DNA from: Chitinolyticbacter meiyuanensis
GTDB lineage: Bacteria; Pseudomonadota; Gammaproteobacteria; Burkholderiales; Chitinibacteraceae
Direction of reading: 5' to 3'
DNA: 64,000 bases
NCBI RefSeq assembly: GCF_008033135.1
Contig: NZ_CP041335.1
Location: forward strand, 1,027,513 to 1,091,512
Shown here: positions 27,205 to 36,484 of the stretch, in pieces
Numbering within the stretch: the first letter of the stretch is position 1
Layout: every line of letters begins with the position of its first letter
The notes under the pieces: generated by a model
What the model was told of the DNA's origin: nothing
Database searches by the model: none
What the model saw: only the letters and a program-made list of their open reading frames with translations
Made by a program: the position numbers and the translations under genes

Positions 27205-28743
27205 TCAGCTGGCTTCGGTCTGCGCTGACTGTCGCAGCAGCCGTTCCAGCGCATGGCGGCGCGCCCGCTCGGCCTTGTCACGGGCGCGCTCATCCTCGCT
27301 CAATGCCTTGTAGAGCGACACGCACAATCCCACCATCACCAGTGCGAACGGCAGGGCGGCGACGATCGATAGCGTCTGCAGGGCCTTGAGGCCGCCGGTG
27401 AACAGCAGCACCACCGCCATGGCCGCCATCAACACGCCCCAGATCAACTTGATCCGTGCCGACGGATTATGCGAGCCGCCGGACGACAGCATGCCCAGCA
27501 CGAAGGTGGCCGAATCGGCGGATGTGACGAAGAAGCACAGGATCAGCAGCAGGGCGGCACCGGACAGTAGCGTGGACAACGGCAGCGCATGCAGCAGTGC
27601 GAACAGCGTCTGCGCATAATCCTGCTGCTGCACGGCCAGCAGGTTCACGCTGTCGAACAGCTGCTGGTGCAGCGCGGTGCCGCCGAAGACCGCAAACCAG
27701 ATAAAGCTGACCAGCGTAGGCGCAAGCAACACACCGAGCACGAACTCGCGGATGGTGCGCCCGCGTGAGACGCGCGCGATGAAGATGCCCACGAACGGCG
27801 CCCAGGTGATCCACCAGGCCCAGTAGAACAACGTCCAGTCCGCCACCCAAGTGCCTTGGCTGAACGGCGTCAGGCGCAGGCTCATGCCTGCGATGTTGTG
27901 CAAGTAGCTGCCCAGCGTGGTGGTCAGCGTCTCGGTGATGAAGAGCGTCGGCCCCAGCAGTGCCACCGCCAATAGCAGCGCCAGTGCCAGCAGCACATTG
28001 GCGTTCGACAGCCATTTGATGCCGCGCTCCAGCCCAGTCAGCGCTGAAATCAGCGCCAGGCCCACGGCCAGCACGATGATCACCACATGCAACAGGTTGC
28101 TGTCCGGCACGCCCAGCGCCAGCTGCAGCCCGCCGGCAATCTGCAGCGTGCCGAGCCCGAGCGAAGTCACCACGCCGCAGGCGGTGGCGATGACGGCCAG
28201 GATGTCGATTGCCTTGCCGATCGGCCCGTGGGCATGCCGCCCCAGCAGCGGCTGAAACGCGGTGCTCACCAGTACCGGCTGTTTCCGGTTGAAGCCGAAG
28301 TAGGCAATGGCCAGTGCCATCACGCCGTAGATGGCCCACGGGTGCAGGCCCCAGTGGAAGAAGGTGAAGCGCATCGCATCGCGCGCGGCAGCAGCGGTCT
28401 GCGGCTCGGCCAACGGCGGCGCTGCATAGTGAGCCAGCGGCTCGGCCGCGCCCCAGAACACCAGCCCGATGCCCATGCCGGCGGAGAACAGCATGGCAAA
28501 CCAGCTGGCCCGCGAGAAGGTCGGCTCCGCGTCGTCGCCTCCCAGGCGGATGCGGCCGAAGCGGCCAAAGGCTAGATAGAGCGCGAAGCAGAGGAAACCG
28601 AACACCGACAGCAAGTAGAACCAGCCAAAGTGGCTGATGGTGAAGCCCAGCATGGCCTGCGTGGTGGCGCTCATCGCGTCGGGCATCAGCGCACCCCAGG
28701 CGACGAACAGGGCGGCGAGCGCGACCGAGATCCTGAAGACCAT
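27205..28743 (-). CDS. BCCT-family transporter (betaine/choline/carnitine type)
   Basis: 512-aa sodium- or proton-coupled transporter with twelve predicted TM helices. Family motifs: MGIGLVFWGAAEPLAHY, FHWGLHPWAIYGVMALAIAYF, and the aromatic signature WAWWITWAPFVGIFIARVSRGRTIREF. The charged C-terminal tail (ALSEDERARDKAERARRHALERL) is cytoplasmic and could sense osmotic state as in BetP, but this is not shown. Substrate could be betaine, choline or a related compound such as DMSP or taurine-like zwitterions. Reads toward the small protein gene. Confidence 0.93.
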   Translation of the reverse strand: MVFRISVALAALFVAWGALMPDAMSATTQAMLGFTISHFGWFYLLSVFGFLCFALYLAFGRFGRIRLGGDDAEPTFSRASWFAMLFSAGMGIGLVFWGAAEPLAHYAAPPLAEPQTAAAARDAMRFTFFHWGLHPWAIYGVMALAIAYFGFNRKQPVLVSTAFQPLLGRHAHGPIGKAIDILAVIATACGVVTSLGLGTLQIAGGLQLALGVPDSNLLHVVIIVLAVGLALISALTGLERGIKWLSNANVLLALALLLAVALLGPTLFITETLTTTLGSYLHNIAGMSLRLTPFSQGTWVADWTLFYWAWWITWAPFVGIFIARVSRGRTIREFVLGVLLAPTLVSFIWFAVFGGTALHQQLFDSVNLLAVQQQDYAQTLFALLHALPLSTLLSGAALLLILCFFVTSADSATFVLGMLSSGGSHNPSARIKLIWGVLMAAMAVVLLFTGGLKALQTLSIVAALPFALVMVGLCVSLYKALSEDERARDKAERARRHALERLLRQSAQTEAS

Positions 28744-28907
28744 CGCTTATCTCCCTGATTTTGTTGATTACTTTTTCAGCATAACAGCCGACTCAGGGCG
28801 ATTTTCCCGTCAAGTGCAATAGTCCCGCGGGAAGTGATGGGATCATGCCGAAATGTTGTGGAGTGCTTTGGTTGATGCGATACGGCAGCGGGCCGCTGCG
28901 TGCGTGC

Positions 28908-29468
28908 TCAGGGTGTGAGTTCGGGGGCGGCCAGCGCCAGCTGCAGATCGCGGTGCGAGGTGGGGAAGGCCTCGGCCTCCACATTGATGCGCCGGTATTC
29001 CTCGTACAGCGCGGTGTAGTTCTCCCACAGCGCGCCGACGTCTTCGGGCAGGTCCGCCTGCTTCTGCAACAGGTTCTTGGCCCGGCGTGCGATGTCGATA
29101 TAGCGGTTGCCGATGGCGCGATGGCCTTCGGCGGTCTTGTGGAAGTTGAAGAAGGTCTGTACTGCGGAAAGGCTGGCGGCGCAGAAGGCGAGCAGGGTGG
29201 AGATCAGCGACAGCGCGTCGACCGCCCGGCCGCCAAGCGCCAGGCTGGCGGGATCGAGCTCGCCGCTCAGGTTGATATTGCCGCCCTGCAGGTTGACCAG
29301 CACGATACCAACGAACAGGTTGGCCAGGATCACTGGCACACCGCACCAGCGGTGCAGGGTCAGCTTGCGGTCGGCCGCGGCGAAGTGGCGACCCTTGCAG
29401 ATGCGGGCGTCGCGGCGCAGTTCTTCCAATGCGGCAAGTGCGCCCAGCCCGTGTTGTACCTGGTCCAT
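28908..29468 (-). CDS. SLATT-like two-TM membrane protein
   Basis: 186 aa with two hydrophobic helices (GVPVILANLFVGIVLVNL, about 43-60, and LSLISTLLAFCAASLSAVQTFF, about 87-108). A conserved-looking cytosolic region follows: FNFHKTAEGHRAIGNRYIDIARRAKNLLQK, then YEEYRRINVEAEAFP. This layout fits the SLATT domain, a two-TM pore-like effector found in nucleotide-signalling defence systems. No SMODS cyclase or SLOG sensor is adjacent, so any defence role is speculative. Confidence 0.6.
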   Translation of the reverse strand: MDQVQHGLGALAALEELRRDARICKGRHFAAADRKLTLHRWCGVPVILANLFVGIVLVNLQGGNINLSGELDPASLALGGRAVDALSLISTLLAFCAASLSAVQTFFNFHKTAEGHRAIGNRYIDIARRAKNLLQKQADLPEDVGALWENYTALYEEYRRINVEAEAFPTSHRDLQLALAAPELTP

Positions 29469-29532
29469 ATGCTCATCCGGTTCGATCCCGGCGGCATCTT
29501 AATCCAGCGCAATCGGGCCAGCCATAGCAAAA

Positions 29533-29553
29533 CCCGGCCGCGAGGGCCGGGTG
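29533..29553 (-). terminator. Intrinsic terminator after glycine-zipper gene
   Basis: Eight-bp GC stem ACCCGGCC/GGCCGGGT with a five-base loop. On the minus strand it is followed by TTTTGC, 23 bp past the stop codon. Confidence 0.75.
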
Positions 29554-29575
29554 GGTGTAGTGGTGTGTAGCGATG

Positions 29576-30241
29576 TCAGTTGGCGCTGAGGTCGCCGCCG
29601 ATATCGCGAACCGACTGTCCCTGGTGGAAGGCCGGCTGCTGCTCGTACTTATAGCTACGGCTGCTGCCGTCTTCGAATGCCACGTCGACTTCGTACACGG
29701 TGCTCTTGCGCACCTGCTTCTCGATCTGGTGCCCGGCAACGGCGCCACCGATGGCACCGAGTACCGTGGCGGCCTTGCGGCCATTGCCCTTGCCCACTTG
29801 GTTGCCCAGCACGCCGCCGACCACGCCGCCGGCAATGGCGCCACCACCGCTGGCGTTCCCGGCCACTTCCACTGCGCGTACCGCAGTCACCGTGCCGCAG
29901 CTGGCGCAGGTCTGCTTCACCGGGGTCGGGTCAGCATGCGGCACCGAGGTCGGTCGCGCCGTCGGTCGCGGCTTGGGTGTGGGGCGCGGTGTCGGGGCTG
30001 CCGTGGGTTCCGGCGTGGGGGAGGGGGTCGGTGTGAGCGTAGGCTCCGGAGTTGGTGTCAGCGCGGTCACCGGGGTGATCATCGAGGCGGACGCTGGCAT
30101 GCTGGCCATCGGCTGCGGTGCCGGCTCGGGCTGGCCGATCCAGCCCATCCAGTGCGCGATACCGACGCCGGAAAACAGAATCACCGCGACGGTGGCGGCC
30201 AGGACCAGCGGATGCAGCTTGTTCGAAGTTGAGGTATCCAT
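29576..30241 (-). CDS. Glycine-zipper 2TM-domain envelope protein
   Basis: 221 aa. N-terminal TM anchor (LVLAATVAVILFSGVGIAHWMGW), then a long Thr-Pro-rich spacer of alternating TP repeats (about residues 60-105), then a SlyB/Rick_17kDa-like glycine-zipper (AIAGGVVGGVLGNQVGKGNGRKAATVLGAIGGAVAGHQIE) and a C-terminal strand-rich end. There is no lipobox Cys near the N-terminus, so it is anchored by the TM rather than lipid. The Pro-rich spacer could cross the periplasm or cell wall. The start follows an AGGAGAAACGT site. Confidence 0.85.
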   Translation of the reverse strand: MDTSTSNKLHPLVLAATVAVILFSGVGIAHWMGWIGQPEPAPQPMASMPASASMITPVTALTPTPEPTLTPTPSPTPEPTAAPTPRPTPKPRPTARPTSVPHADPTPVKQTCASCGTVTAVRAVEVAGNASGGGAIAGGVVGGVLGNQVGKGNGRKAATVLGAIGGAVAGHQIEKQVRKSTVYEVDVAFEDGSSRSYKYEQQPAFHQGQSVRDIGGDLSAN

Positions 30242-30393
30242 ACGTTTCTCCTGTTGTCGCACCCGATCGAGCCGGGCTGCTTATGAGAACGATGATGCGC
30301 CCCACCCCGACGACACGCGAGTGACAGGCGGCACAAACCCGGCGGCATTTTTTACCTCGTGTTCGATGGTATTCCGCCGGGTTTCGCCGGCAT

Positions 30394-31386
30394 TCAGGCC
30401 ATTGCCGGCTCAGGCAACGTTCGTTTCAGACCGTCCTGCCACCCGGTCAGGCCGAGGATGCGCTCGCCCAGTGGCGTGAGCGCCGCACGAGGATAGCGGG
30501 CCTGTTCCCAGCCGCGTGGATCGCCGGGGAAGGCATAGCCGCGCGCCGGTTCGCGCCGGTGCCAGCTGCCGATGCGCCAGTCACGTAGCTCGGTATCGGT
30601 CTCGTTGGCCGGGGTGAACGAGATGTACTGAGCTAGGCGCACCCGGTCGGTCGAGGTATTGGGCCGGATGCCGTGGGCCAGCAGGCTATTGAAGATCAGC
30701 AGATCGCCGGCTTGCATCGGGATGAAGCGTGGCGCCCAAGGCACGGTGTCGAGCTCCGGTCGCCACGGGTTGCGACCGGCCGGGGCGCCGCGTCGCCAGT
30801 CTTCGAAATGCTCGAACAGCTCGGGAATGCACTGGAAGCCGCCGCCTTCTTCGCTGGTATCGGATAGTGCCAGTACGCCCTGCACATTGACTGGCAGCGG
30901 ATCCAGCGTGGTATCGGCGTCCCAATGGATGAAGCCGCCGAATTTGCGCACGCCGGCATTGGGTGTGTTGAGATTGGCGCGATCGATCGTTACCCACAGG
31001 TCCTCGCGATCCCAGATGTCGACGAAGGCGTCGTAGATGCGCGGCGTCTGACGGTTGTCCCACAGCGTCTGGTGCTGGTAGGCCTCGACCATGCCGGAGC
31101 CATTGAGCTCACGCATCTCGTTCTCGCGGAGCTGCGGCCGGCTCCAGCTGGCAGGGTCGTGTGGATCCAGTTCCTGGAATTCCCACAGGAAGTCGGCCGT
31201 GCACGCTACTTGTTCAACACTGACTGCCTGGCGCACGATCACGTAGCCATAACGTTGCCAGTGAGCGAAATCAGCGTCGCTCAACACGCGCAAGGGCAAC
31301 CGTTTCTTCAGATCGCGCAGCTGGGTCTGCTCGGTATAGGCCACCGAAGGATTGCCGGGGCGTTGATCGCCGTAGCCGTAGTTCAT
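30394..31386 (-). CDS. Phytanoyl-CoA dioxygenase (PhyH)-family Fe(II)/2-oxoglutarate oxygenase
   Basis: 330 aa. Fold begins near YGYVIVRQAVSVEQV. The iron site is HWD (GGFIHWDADTTLDP), with the distal His in LLAHGIRPNTSTDRVRLAQY, whose Arg would bind 2-oxoglutarate. The start follows GGAGATCACG; an in-frame extension of 187 codons runs through the divergent gap and is not coding. Divergent from an AraC regulator 114 bp away, which probably controls it. Substrate unknown. Confidence 0.9.
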   Translation of the reverse strand: MNYGYGDQRPGNPSVAYTEQTQLRDLKKRLPLRVLSDADFAHWQRYGYVIVRQAVSVEQVACTADFLWEFQELDPHDPASWSRPQLRENEMRELNGSGMVEAYQHQTLWDNRQTPRIYDAFVDIWDREDLWVTIDRANLNTPNAGVRKFGGFIHWDADTTLDPLPVNVQGVLALSDTSEEGGGFQCIPELFEHFEDWRRGAPAGRNPWRPELDTVPWAPRFIPMQAGDLLIFNSLLAHGIRPNTSTDRVRLAQYISFTPANETDTELRDWRIGSWHRREPARGYAFPGDPRGWEQARYPRAALTPLGERILGLTGWQDGLKRTLPEPAMA

Positions 31387-31500
31387 CGTGATCTCCTGGT
31401 TGTCGGCACCGGGCCGTGGCAACCAGTCTCGTCGTCCGGCATATGCCGTATTGCGCGGTATTGGGCGACTATTGATACGATCGTGATGTTTGAATGACCA

Positions 31501-32391
31501 ATGGTGGTCACGATGCGTCCGCAATTCGAACATGTGCTGGTGCCGGCTGGGCAATCGTGGTCCTTGTTGTGGCGCGAGCTGCCCGAGCTGCCATTCCAGT
31601 GGCACTACCATCCCGAGTTCGAGCTGACGCTGACACTCAATGCCCGAGGTCAGCGCTTCATTGGCGACGATGTCGCGGATTTCGACGACGGCGATCTGGT
31701 GCTGGTCGGCCCCAACCTGCCGCACACTTGGGCGGCGCAGCAGCGCCTGCGCGACGATAGGCCGATGCTGGCGGTGGTCGCCTGGTTCGATCAGGGCTGG
31801 CTGGCACAACTGACCACCGTGTTGCCCGAGCTGGCGCCGCTGCATCAGCTCGCGCGCTCGGCGGGGCGTGGCCTCGTGTTCTCGCCTGCTACCCGCGAGC
31901 GGGTACGCACCGACCTGCTCCGCTTGGGGCCGCTCGCGCCGGCGCAACGGTTGCCAGTCCTGCTTGATGTATTGCTGGCGCTGGCGGCGGATCGGGAGGC
32001 GGTGCCGCTGGCGTCATTGGCGCCGCCAGGCGGCATGGCCGACGGCCAGCGCGAGCGGATCGGCCGCATCCTCGACCATTTGCATGCGCATTTTGCCGAG
32101 GACATCGTGGTGGACGAACTGGCGCAACGGGCGTCACTCTCGGTAGGTGCTTTCCACCGCTTCTTCAAACGCCACACGCTGACTACGGTGATCGACTACG
32201 TCACCCGCTTGCGGGTAGGGCGTGCCTGCCAGCAACTGATCCAGACCGACAAGGCCATCGGCGCGATCGCCGAGGAATCCGGCTGGCGCAATCTCGCCCA
32301 CTTCAATCGGCAGTTCCTCGCCGCCAAGGGCATGACACCGCGTGCTTTCCGCGCCCGGCAACGGCAGCTGGAGGCGAGGGTAGTGCGCTAG
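31501..32391 (+). CDS. AraC-family transcriptional regulator
   Basis: 296 aa with an N-terminal cupin sensor (FQWHYHPEFELTLTLNARGQRFIGDDVADFDDGDLVLVGPNLPHTW, with His/Glu residues of the cupin motif) and two C-terminal HTHs (IVVDELAQRASLSVGAFHRFFKRHT; KAIGAIAEESGWRNLAHFNRQFLAAKGMTPRAFR). The start could also be the ATG at 31513 (MRPQFEH), which is better placed after GGTGG. Likely regulator of the divergent dioxygenase gene. Confidence 0.9.
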   Translation: MVVTMRPQFEHVLVPAGQSWSLLWRELPELPFQWHYHPEFELTLTLNARGQRFIGDDVADFDDGDLVLVGPNLPHTWAAQQRLRDDRPMLAVVAWFDQGWLAQLTTVLPELAPLHQLARSAGRGLVFSPATRERVRTDLLRLGPLAPAQRLPVLLDVLLALAADREAVPLASLAPPGGMADGQRERIGRILDHLHAHFAEDIVVDELAQRASLSVGAFHRFFKRHTLTTVIDYVTRLRVGRACQQLIQTDKAIGAIAEESGWRNLAHFNRQFLAAKGMTPRAFRARQRQLEARVVR

Positions 32392-32595
32392 ACGCGGACA
32401 ATCTGATATGCAGTGCGCAGCCATCGCGAGAGAAGTGCGATGGCAGACCGCTGGCTTTCACCGCCCTGCGCACTACGTACTGCGCCGTGAAGCCGTATGA
32501 CGACTGGGGCCCGTACGCGTCGCGCGGCGAACGGGAAAAATTCCCTTGTCGATCAGCGGAGTGGCGAATTTTCTTGCCGCCCGGCCGAAAACAAT

Positions 32596-32624
32596 TTGAC
32601 ATGATTTGGGTCGTTGACCATAAT
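32596..32624 (+). promoter_or_regulatory. Strong sigma-70 promoter of the tRNA-tufB cluster
   Basis: TTGACA, 17-bp spacer, CATAAT, then a GC-rich discriminator; the start site would be about 7 bases before tRNA-Tyr. Typical of stringently controlled stable-RNA promoters. The remaining part of the 246-bp gap after the AraC gene shows nothing else I can name. Confidence 0.85.
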
Positions 32625-32637
32625 GCGCAGCTCTTGC

Positions 32638-32722
32638 GGTGGGGTGGCCGAGTGGTTAAAGGCAGCAGACTGTAAATCTGCCCTCTCTGAGTACGCTGGT
32701 TCGAATCCAGCCCCCACCACCA
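32638..32722 (+). tRNA. tRNA-Tyr (GUA)
   Basis: 85 nt including encoded CCA. Acceptor GGTGGGG/CCCCACC, anticodon GTA at 32672-32674, long variable arm as expected of a class II tRNA, TTCGAATC T-loop. Confidence 0.97.
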
Positions 32723-32775
32723 AATGCGCTTCGCGGTGTGAAGTCTGCGTTAACTGCTAGTGAAGCTAGGATCCT

Positions 32776-32849
32776 GCGGGTGTAGCTCAATGGTAGAGCA
32801 GAAGCCTTCCAAGCTTATGACGAGGGTTCGATTCCCTTCACCCGCTCCA
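32776..32849 (+). tRNA. tRNA-Gly (UCC)
   Basis: 74 nt with encoded CCA. Acceptor GCGGGTG/CACCCGC, anticodon loop CTTCCAA with anticodon TCC, T-loop TTCGATTC. Second tRNA of the tyr-gly-thr-tufB unit. Confidence 0.96.
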
Positions 32850-32855
32850 GGTTAA

Positions 32856-32930
<75 letters not shown>

Positions 32931-32977
32931 TCTCTCATCAATGCTGGTGTATTTCAGGTTCTCGAGAAGGAAATATC

Positions 32978-34168
32978 ATGGCAAAGGAAAAGTTTGCGCG
33001 GACGAAGCCGCACGTGAACGTGGGCACCATCGGTCACGTTGACCATGGCAAGACCACTCTGACCGCAGCGATCACCACCATCCTGTCGAAGAAGTTCGGC
33101 GGCGAAGCCAAGGGCTACGACCAGATCGACAGCGCGCCGGAAGAAAAGGCTCGCGGTATCACGATCAACACCGCCCACGTCGAATACGAAACCGAAAAGC
33201 GCCACTACGCGCACGTCGACTGCCCGGGTCACGCTGACTATGTGAAGAACATGATCACCGGTGCCGCCCAGATGGACGGCGCGATCCTGGTCTGCTCGGC
33301 CGCTGATGGCCCGATGCCGCAAACCCGCGAACACATCCTGCTGTCGCGCCAGGTTGGCGTGCCGTTCATCATCGTCTTCCTGAACAAGGCTGACCTGGTG
33401 GACGACGCCGAACTGCTCGAGCTGGTCGAAATGGAAGTGCGCGAGCTGCTGTCCAAGTACGACTTCCCGGGTGACGACACCCCGATCATCACCGGCTCGG
33501 CGCGTCTGGCCCTCGAAGGCGACCAATCGGAATACGGCGAACCCGCCATCTTCCGTCTGGCCGATGCCCTCGACACCTACATCCCGGAGCCGGAGCGTGC
33601 CATCGACGGTACCTTCCTGATGCCGGTGGAAGACGTGTTCTCGATCTCGGGTCGCGGTACCGTGGTGACCGGTCGCGTTGAGCGTGGCATCATCAAGGTC
33701 GGCGAAGAAATCGAAATCGTCGGTATCAAGCCGACCACCAAGACCACCTGCACCGGCGTGGAAATGTTCCGCAAGCTGCTGGACCAAGGCCAGGCTGGCG
33801 ACAACATCGGCGCGCTGCTGCGCGGCACCAAGCGTGAGGAAGTCGAGCGCGGCCAAGTGCTGGCCAAGCCGGGTTCGATCACCCCGCACACCAAGTTCGA
33901 AGGTTCGGTCTACGTGCTGAGCAAGGAAGAGGGCGGTCGTCACACCCCGTTCTTCAACGGCTATCGTCCGCAGTTCTACTTCCGTACCACCGACGTGACC
34001 GGTGCGGTCGAGCTGCCGGCAGGTACCGAAATGGTGATGCCGGGTGACAATGTGGAAGTGACCGTGTCGCTGATCGCACCGATCGCCATGGAACAAGGTC
34101 TGCGCTTCGCCATCCGTGAAGGCGGTCGTACCGTCGGCGCCGGTGTCGTTGCCAAGATCATCGAGTAA
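32978..34168 (+). CDS. tufB: Elongation factor Tu, first copy
   Basis: GTPase that delivers aminoacyl-tRNA to the ribosome. 396 aa with G1 [10 protein letters not shown]2 region RGITI, G3 DCPGHADY, G4 NKAD, G5 SAR. The start follows AGAAGGAAATATC; a 25-codon in-frame extension overlaps tRNA-Thr and is rejected. The DNA is almost identical to the second copy at 49505-50695, the only differences seen being in codon 3 and the last sense codon. Lies in the tRNA-tufB-tRNA-secE context typical of tufB. Confidence 0.98.
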   Translation: MAKEKFARTKPHVNVGTIGHVDHGKTTLTAAITTILSKKFGGEAKGYDQIDSAPEEKARGITINTAHVEYETEKRHYAHVDCPGHADYVKNMITGAAQMDGAILVCSAADGPMPQTREHILLSRQVGVPFIIVFLNKADLVDDAELLELVEMEVRELLSKYDFPGDDTPIITGSARLALEGDQSEYGEPAIFRLADALDTYIPEPERAIDGTFLMPVEDVFSISGRGTVVTGRVERGIIKVGEEIEIVGIKPTTKTTCTGVEMFRKLLDQGQAGDNIGALLRGTKREEVERGQVLAKPGSITPHTKFEGSVYVLSKEEGGRHTPFFNGYRPQFYFRTTDVTGAVELPAGTEMVMPGDNVEVTVSLIAPIAMEQGLRFAIREGGRTVGAGVVAKIIE

Positions 34169-34172
34169 GTAG

Positions 34173-34201
34173 TTCACAAGAAAGGGTGGGGTTGTTATAA
34201 T
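34173..34201 (+). promoter_or_regulatory. Promoter of tRNA-Trp-secE-nusG unit
   Basis: TTCACA, 17-bp spacer, perfect TATAAT, directly after the tufB stop codon. The start site would be about 10 bases before tRNA-Trp. Confidence 0.85.
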
Positions 34202-34217
34202 CCCGCTCTTTCCCTGT

Positions 34218-34293
34218 AGGCGATTAGCTCAATTGGTAGAGCACCGGTCTCCAAAACCGGGGGTTGGGGGTTCGAGACCCTCATCGCCTGCCA
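34218..34293 (+). tRNA. tRNA-Trp (CCA)
   Basis: 76 nt with encoded CCA. Acceptor AGGCGAT/ATCGCCT, anticodon CCA at 34251-34253. Located between tufB and secE as in many betaproteobacteria. Confidence 0.97.
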
Positions 34294-34301
34294 CAGAATA
34301 G

Positions 34302-34332
34302 ACAGGGCCGTTTCCTCTGGGAACGGCCCTGT
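34302..34332 (+). terminator. Hairpin between tRNA-Trp and secE
   Basis: Stem of 14 pairs (one G-U) ACAGGGCCGTTTCC/GGGAACGGCCCTGT with a three-base loop and no T-run. It could be a processing or stabilising hairpin, or a weak attenuator. Confidence 0.55.
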
Positions 34333-34358
34333 ACTATCGGCAATCCAGAAGCGGGCAC

Positions 34359-34715
34359 ATGGAAAGCGTAGATAAATTCAAGGTTGCGGCAGCATTGTTG
34401 CTCGTCGTGGCAGGTGTGGCAGGCTATTACGCCGTGCCGGCCGATCAAGGTGTGTTGCGCGTTGTCGCGGTTGTGGTCGGCTTGTTGCTGGCGGCGACGG
34501 TGCTGTGGTTCTCTTCGCCGGGGCGCTCGTTCGTCGATTACGCGCGCGACTCGGTGAAAGAGGCGCAGAAAGTGGTCTGGCCAAGCAAGAAAGAGACTTG
34601 GCAGGTGACTGGTGTGGTATTCCTGTTTGTCGGCGTATTGGCGCTGTTCATGTGGGCGGTCGATTCGGGTCTGGCGTGGTTGTTCTATGACGTGATCCTG
34701 GGTCGCGGCCGGTAA
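34359..34715 (+). CDS. secE: Preprotein translocase subunit SecE
   Basis: 118-aa inner-membrane clamp subunit of SecYEG. Two extra N-terminal TM helices (about 7-24 and 30-48) precede the conserved core (SVKEAQKVVWPSKKETWQVTGVVFLFVGVLALFMWAVD), as in E. coli-type SecE. Sixteen bp before nusG. Confidence 0.96.
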   Translation: MESVDKFKVAAALLLVVAGVAGYYAVPADQGVLRVVAVVVGLLLAATVLWFSSPGRSFVDYARDSVKEAQKVVWPSKKETWQVTGVVFLFVGVLALFMWAVDSGLAWLFYDVILGRGR

Positions 34716-34731
34716 GTAACGGGGTAATACG

Positions 34732-35265
34732 ATGGCAATGCGTTGGTATGTGGTGCACGCTTACTCGGGCTTCGAGAAGAGCGTGCAAAAGGCATTGAAG
34801 GAGCGCATCGAGCGCGCCGAAATGCAGCACCTGTTCGGCCAGATTCTGGTGCCGGTCGAAGAGGTGGTCGAGATCAAGGCCGGTCGCAAGGCGCTGACCG
34901 AGCGCAAGCTGTTCCCGGGCTACGTCTACGTCGAGATGGATATGACCGACGATTCGTGGCATCTGGTGAAGTCCACGCCCAAAGTGACCGGTTTTCTGGG
35001 TGGGGTCGGCAATCGCCCCACGCCGGTGTTGCCGCGCGAAATGGATGCGGTGCTCAAGCAGATTCAAGAGGGTGTGGAAAAGCCACGCCCCAAGGTGTTG
35101 TTCGAAGTCGGCGAGACGCTGCGCGTCACCGACGGTCCGTTTGCCGACTTTCAGGCAACGGTCGAGGATATCGACTACGACAAGAGTCGCCTCAAGGTGT
35201 CGGTGCTGATCTTTGGTCGCGCCACGCCGGTCGATGTGGATTTTGCGCAGGTCGAGAAGGTTTAA
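34732..35265 (+). CDS. nusG: Transcription elongation/antitermination factor NusG
   Basis: 177 aa: NGN domain ([24 protein letters not shown]) and C-terminal KOW ([45 protein letters not shown]). Binds RNA polymerase and links it to Rho or S10. Coexpressed with secE. Confidence 0.98.
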   Translation: MAMRWYVVHAYSGFEKSVQKALKERIERAEMQHLFGQILVPVEEVVEIKAGRKALTERKLFPGYVYVEMDMTDDSWHLVKSTPKVTGFLGGVGNRPTPVLPREMDAVLKQIQEGVEKPRPKVLFEVGETLRVTDGPFADFQATVEDIDYDKSRLKVSVLIFGRATPVDVDFAQVEKV

Positions 35266-35356
35266 GCGGCCTGTGTGTTGGTCCGGTGCCAAGGCGCCGG
35301 TTTGGACGGGGAGCGGGGCGCGAGTCCCGCGTTTGACCCATTTAAGGAGTTAGATC

Positions 35357-35788
35357 GTGGCAAAGAAGATCATCGGCTACATCAAGCTGCAAGTGCCAGC
35401 TGGTAAAGCCAATCCGTCGCCGCCCATTGGCCCGGCCCTGGGTCAGCGCGGCCTGAACATCATGGAATTCTGCAAGGCGTTCAACGCCCAGACCCAAGGC
35501 GTCGAGCCGGGTCTGCCGATTCCGGTGGTGATCACCGCTTTCGCGGACAAGTCCTTCACCTTCGTGATGAAGACTCCGCCGGCGACCATTCTGATCAAGA
35601 AGGCTGCCGGCATCCAGAAGGGTTCCAGCAAGCCGCATACCGACAAGGTTGGCACCATCACCCGTGCCCAGCTGGAAGAAATCGCCAAGACCAAGCAGCC
35701 TGATCTGACCGCTGCCGATATCGATGCCGCCGTGCGTACCATCGCCGGTTCCGCGCGTTCGATGGGCCTGAATGTGGAGGGCGTGTAA
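35357..35788 (+). CDS. rplK: 50S ribosomal protein L11, GTG start
   Basis: 143 aa, opening [22 protein letters not shown] with the proline-rich hinge that mediates factor and stringent-factor effects. Starts with GTG after AAGGAG. The 91-bp leader has GC-rich inverted repeats (around 35283-35300 and 35315-35334) that may include an L1 feedback site, as known for this operon; not proven here. Ends one base before rplA. Confidence 0.97.
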   Translation: MAKKIIGYIKLQVPAGKANPSPPIGPALGQRGLNIMEFCKAFNAQTQGVEPGLPIPVVITAFADKSFTFVMKTPPATILIKKAAGIQKGSSKPHTDKVGTITRAQLEEIAKTKQPDLTAADIDAAVRTIAGSARSMGLNVEGV

Positions 35789-36484
35789 ATGGCTAAGGTT
35801 TCCAAGCGTCTGGCCGCACTGAAGGCCAAGGTTGACAGCACCAAGCTGTACGCCCTCGACGAAGCGCTGGCGCTGATCAAGGAAGGTGCTACCGCCAAGT
35901 TCAACGAATCGATCGACGTGTCGGTCAACCTCGGCGTCGACCCGCGCAAGTCGGACCAAGTGGTTCGCGGTGCTGTCGTGCTGCCCAAGGGTACCGGCAA
36001 GAGCGTTCGCGTTGCTGTGTTCACCCAGGGTGCCAATGCCGAAGCCGCCAAGGCTGCCGGTGCTGACATCGTCGGCTTCGAAGACCTGGCCGAGCAAGTG
36101 AAGGCTGGCAACATGGATTTCGACGTGGTGATCGCCTCGCCGGACGCCATGCGTATCGTCGGTCAACTGGGCCAGATCCTCGGCCCGCGCGGCCTGATGC
36201 CGAACCCGAAGGTCGGCACCGTGACCCCGAACGTCGCCGAGGCCGTGAAGAACGCCAAGGCAGGTCAGGTCCAGTACCGTACCGACAAGGCCGGTATCAT
36301 CCACGCCACCATCGGCCGCGCTTCGTTCGAAGCCGCCGACCTGAAGGCGAACCTGGTTGCGCTGATCGATGCGCTGCAGAAGGCCAAGCCGGCCGCTGCC
36401 AAGGGTATCTACTTCAAGAAGGTCGCCGTATCCAGCACCATGGGTATCGGCGTGCGCGTGGATACCACCACGGTTACGCAATAA
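35789..36484 (+). CDS. rplA: 50S ribosomal protein L1
   Basis: 231 aa. Binds 23S rRNA at the L1 stalk and, in the family, represses its own rplKA mRNA. Contains [20 protein letters not shown] and the C-terminal [17 protein letters not shown]. Directly abuts rplK, which fits translational coupling. Confidence 0.98.
   Translation: MAKVSKRLAALKAKVDSTKLYALDEALALIKEGATAKFNESIDVSVNLGVDPRKSDQVVRGAVVLPKGTGKSVRVAVFTQGANAEAAKAAGADIVGFEDLAEQVKAGNMDFDVVIASPDAMRIVGQLGQILGPRGLMPNPKVGTVTPNVAEAVKNAKAGQVQYRTDKAGIIHATIGRASFEAADLKANLVALIDALQKAKPAAAKGIYFKKVAVSSTMGIGVRVDTTTVTQ

Noticed and set aside
30394..31947. A 517-codon version of the PhyH-family protein
   Set aside because: The extra N-terminal part crosses the divergent gap and the AraC gene on the other strand and resembles no domain. 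A good ribosome site precedes the start at 31386.
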